7,805 nt of DNA from assembly GCA_028714995.1 (NCBI GenBank), contig JAQTLI010000117.1:1-7805 (forward strand), read 5' to 3'. The notes below the pieces were generated by a model, which was given only the letters and a program-made list of their open reading frames with translations, did no database searches and was not told where the DNA came from. The position numbers and the translations under genes were made by a program. Positions 6,536-7,805 of this stretch are shown piece after piece (within the stretch, counting starts at the first letter, position 1; each line of letters begins with the position of its first letter). Source of the DNA: Methylobacter sp. (lineage in GTDB: Bacteria; Pseudomonadota; Gammaproteobacteria; Methylococcales; Methylomonadaceae).

Positions 6536-7138
6536 ATGTCTAACGTATTTGAGTTTGTTGCCGAAAGTCGTGGGAAATCAGGTAAGGGCGCAGCAAGAGG
6601 TGCGCGTCGTCAGGGTAATGTGCCTGCGGTAATTTACGGCGGGCATGGTGAGCCTCAAATGCTTTCGTTAAATCATAATGAAGTAATTAAGCATCTTGAG
6701 CACGAAGCGGTTTATTCACATGTTTTGGATATCAACGTTGATGGAAAAACAGAGAAGGCAATTTTAAAAAGCGTTCAGCGGCATCCTGCTAAATTCAGAA
6801 TTTTGCACATGGATTTTCTTCGGGTGAGCATGTCCGATATGGTAAGGGTTCATGTCCCGTTGCATTTTCTTAATGAGCATACATCTATTGGTGGTAAAAA
6901 GGGCGCTATTGCTGCTCATGCCATGATCGATGTTGAGATTTCTTGTTTGCCTTCTGCGTTGCCTGATTTCATTGAGGTGGATTTGGCGGGTTTGGATGTC
7001 GGTGAATCAATTCATCTTTCTGACATCGTTTTGCCAGCAGGCGTTGAAATCGTAGCATTGGCACAGGGTCCGGAGCATGATCATCCTGTTGCATCAATGA
7101 TGGCTTCAAAAGCAAGCAAAGATGAAGTTACGGAATAG
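6536..7138 (+). CDS. rplY: 50S ribosomal protein L25, long CTC/TL5-type
   Basis: L25 binds 5S rRNA in the central protuberance of the large ribosomal subunit. The 200 residues make this the two-domain CTC/TL5 form rather than the roughly 94-residue E. coli form. The N-terminal 5S-binding domain (about 1–95) contains GKGAARGARRQGNVPAVIYG (16–35) and the domain-end signature QRHPAKFRILHMDFLRV (81–97). The C-terminal beta domain (about 100–185) includes VPLHFLNE (107–114), LPDFIEVDL (142–150) and GESIHLSDIVLPAGV (156–170). A short acidic tail ends the protein. The start at 6536 has a strong ribosome site (GAGGGG at 6527–6532, with GGAG also at 6521–6524), better than those of lolB or pth, as expected for a highly expressed ribosomal protein. 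pth follows after 15 bases. Confidence 0.97.
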   Translation: MSNVFEFVAESRGKSGKGAARGARRQGNVPAVIYGGHGEPQMLSLNHNEVIKHLEHEAVYSHVLDINVDGKTEKAILKSVQRHPAKFRILHMDFLRVSMSDMVRVHVPLHFLNEHTSIGGKKGAIAAHAMIDVEISCLPSALPDFIEVDLAGLDVGESIHLSDIVLPAGVEIVALAQGPEHDHPVASMMASKASKDEVTE

Positions 7139-7153
7139 CCTGAAAAATAAGGC

Positions 7154-7720
7154 ATGATCAAACTTATAGTTGGCTTGGGTAATCCTGGTCGGCAGTACGA
7201 AAAAACCCGGCATAATGCCGGGTTTTTGTTTTTAGACGATTTGGCATCTGAGTTAGGTTGTGCTTGGGTTAATGAGCCAAGGTTCGACGGGGTGTTGTCA
7301 GAGTTTGGGGTGTCCACTGGCAAGGTGTTGCTGTTAAAGCCGGGTACATTCATGAATCGGAGTGGTCAATCCGTAGGCAAGATTGCTCGATACTATAAAT
7401 TGTCTCCGGAAGAGATTCTTGTTGTCCATGACGAGCTTGATTTCGACGTCGGCATAGTTAAGTTGAAAAAGGACGGTGGTCACGCGGGTCATAATGGCCT
7501 GAGAGATATTATTGCTCATTTGGGTTCAAAAGAGTTTTATCGATTAAGGATTGGTATTGGGCGGCCTTCTGCAGGCATTCGCGTTGCCGACTTTGTGCTT
7601 TCAAGTCCTTCAAAAAATGAGCGGGAGTCCATGCAGTCTGCTTTTGATCTGGCTAGCGGTTATATTGTGCAGATGATCTCAGGTGATATATCGGCGGTGA
7701 TGAATAAACTAAATTCATGA
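7154..7720 (+). CDS. pth: Peptidyl-tRNA hydrolase
   Basis: Pth cleaves peptidyl-tRNAs that drop off ribosomes, recycling tRNA; it is normally essential. The 188 residues fit the bacterial family (E. coli 194). Active-site residues are at the same numbers as in E. coli: Asn10 in GLGNPG (7–12), catalytic His20 in TRHNAG (18–23), Asn68 in FMNRSG (66–71), Asp93 in VHDELD (91–96) and Asn114 in GGHAGHNGLRDI (108–119), followed by RLRIGIGRP (130–138). The ATG at 7154 is fixed by the MIKLIVGLGNPG start. Its ribosome site is poor: AAGG (7149–7152) lies only one base from the ATG, so initiation may depend on ribosomes finishing rplY 15 bases upstream. An intrinsic-terminator-like hairpin lies inside the frame at codons 16–27. 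In related genomes ychF usually comes next, outside this window. Confidence 0.98.
   Translation: MIKLIVGLGNPGRQYEKTRHNAGFLFLDDLASELGCAWVNEPRFDGVLSEFGVSTGKVLLLKPGTFMNRSGQSVGKIARYYKLSPEEILVVHDELDFDVGIVKLKKDGGHAGHNGLRDIIAHLGSKEFYRLRIGIGRPSAGIRVADFVLSSPSKNERESMQSAFDLASGYIVQMISGDISAVMNKLNS
7201..7233 (+). terminator. Intrinsic-terminator-like hairpin inside the pth coding sequence
   Basis: AAAAACCCGGCA (7201–7212) pairs perfectly with TGCCGGGTTTTT (7216–7227) around the loop TAA, a 12-bp stem with a seven-base GC-rich core. The T-run continues as TTTTTGTTTTT to 7233. The A-tract on the other side makes it look bidirectional. The sequence is an excellent match to a rho-independent terminator but lies 47 bases into pth, over the codons for EKTRHNAGFLFL. 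The structure is seen directly; whether it terminates in vivo, where translating ribosomes would cover it, is unknown. Confidence 0.5.
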
Positions 7721-7805
7721 TCGCTAAGAATGAATAAAACATATATTGTTAAATAATTGATTGACAGATTGCGCTATACAAAAGATAATAGCTTGCTAAT
7801 CCGAT
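7721..7805. other. Non-coding tail after pth
   Basis: This is AT-rich DNA with no reading frame of useful length and no intrinsic terminator after the pth stop; only a 4-bp arm pair (AACA/TGTT around 7738–7750) is visible. It contains a strong promoter match at 7761–7789, preceded by an A/T-rich stretch (about 7737–7760) that could act as an UP element. Whatever the promoter drives starts beyond the right edge. Confidence 0.5.
7761..7789 (+). promoter_or_regulatory. Near-consensus sigma-70 promoter reading out of the window
   Basis: A perfect TTGACA (7761–7766) is followed after 17 bases by GATAAT (7784–7789), five of six matches to TATAAT, giving eleven of twelve consensus positions with ideal spacing. 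A run rich in A and T lies upstream. Expected start is near 7796. By synteny the next gene could be ychF, but a promoter this strong would also suit a stable RNA gene; the target is not visible. Confidence 0.65.

Noticed and set aside
7081..7353. 90-codon minus-strand reading frame across the rplY–pth junction
   Set aside because: It is antisense to two conserved genes and crosses the terminator-like palindrome; no protein features support it.
1..7805. CRISPR array, insertion sequence, phage or other defence system
   Set aside because: No spaced direct repeats, transposase, integrase or attachment-site pattern was seen; every substantial frame belongs to a conserved housekeeping gene.

Overview
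The window is a compact, conserved housekeeping locus of a gammaproteobacterium. It holds nine genes and two divergent transcription units. The order prfA–hemA, then a TPR lipoprotein–lolB–ispE–tRNA-Gln–prs–rplY–pth, matches the Pseudomonas aeruginosa arrangement around PA4665–PA4672 as I remember it. The protein sequences, the C5 haem pathway enzyme and the presence of LolB all fit Gammaproteobacteria. Moderate GC, AT-rich spacers and the style of the Prs and IspE proteins make me think of methanotroph-like Methylococcales, but that is only a guess.

Left part, minus strand: hemA (glutamyl-tRNA reductase, complete) is followed by prfA (release factor 1). The two overlap at an ATGA stop/start. 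prfA is cut by the left window edge after residue 230, just before its GGQ domain. Centre, 1947–2211: a 265-base divergent spacer with two perfect TATAAT hexamers on the plus strand and several inverted repeats built on ATCAA/TTGAT. It must hold the hemA promoter and the promoter of the rightward unit.

Right part, plus strand: a 578-residue TPR outer-membrane lipoprotein resembling LbcA (PA4667), then lolB (lipoprotein insertion receptor), ispE (isoprenoid precursor kinase), a tRNA-Gln(UUG) four bases after the ispE stop, prs (PRPP synthase), rplY (long CTC-type ribosomal protein L25) and pth (peptidyl-tRNA hydrolase). Spacing is tight up to prs. rplY has a plausible promoter of its own overlapping the prs stop. 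A near-consensus sigma-70 promoter after pth points out of the right edge.

Functionally the locus joins envelope biogenesis (the TPR lipoprotein, LolB, and IspE for isoprenoid carriers) with translation (RF1, tRNA-Gln, L25, Pth) and core precursors (haem, PRPP). I found no mobile element, CRISPR array, phage gene or obvious new system. The most unusual item is a textbook intrinsic-terminator sequence (12-bp GC-rich stem plus T-run) inside the pth reading frame, exactly over the codons for the catalytic His20 motif. The second item of interest is the unresolved regulatory dyads between hemA and the TPR gene.
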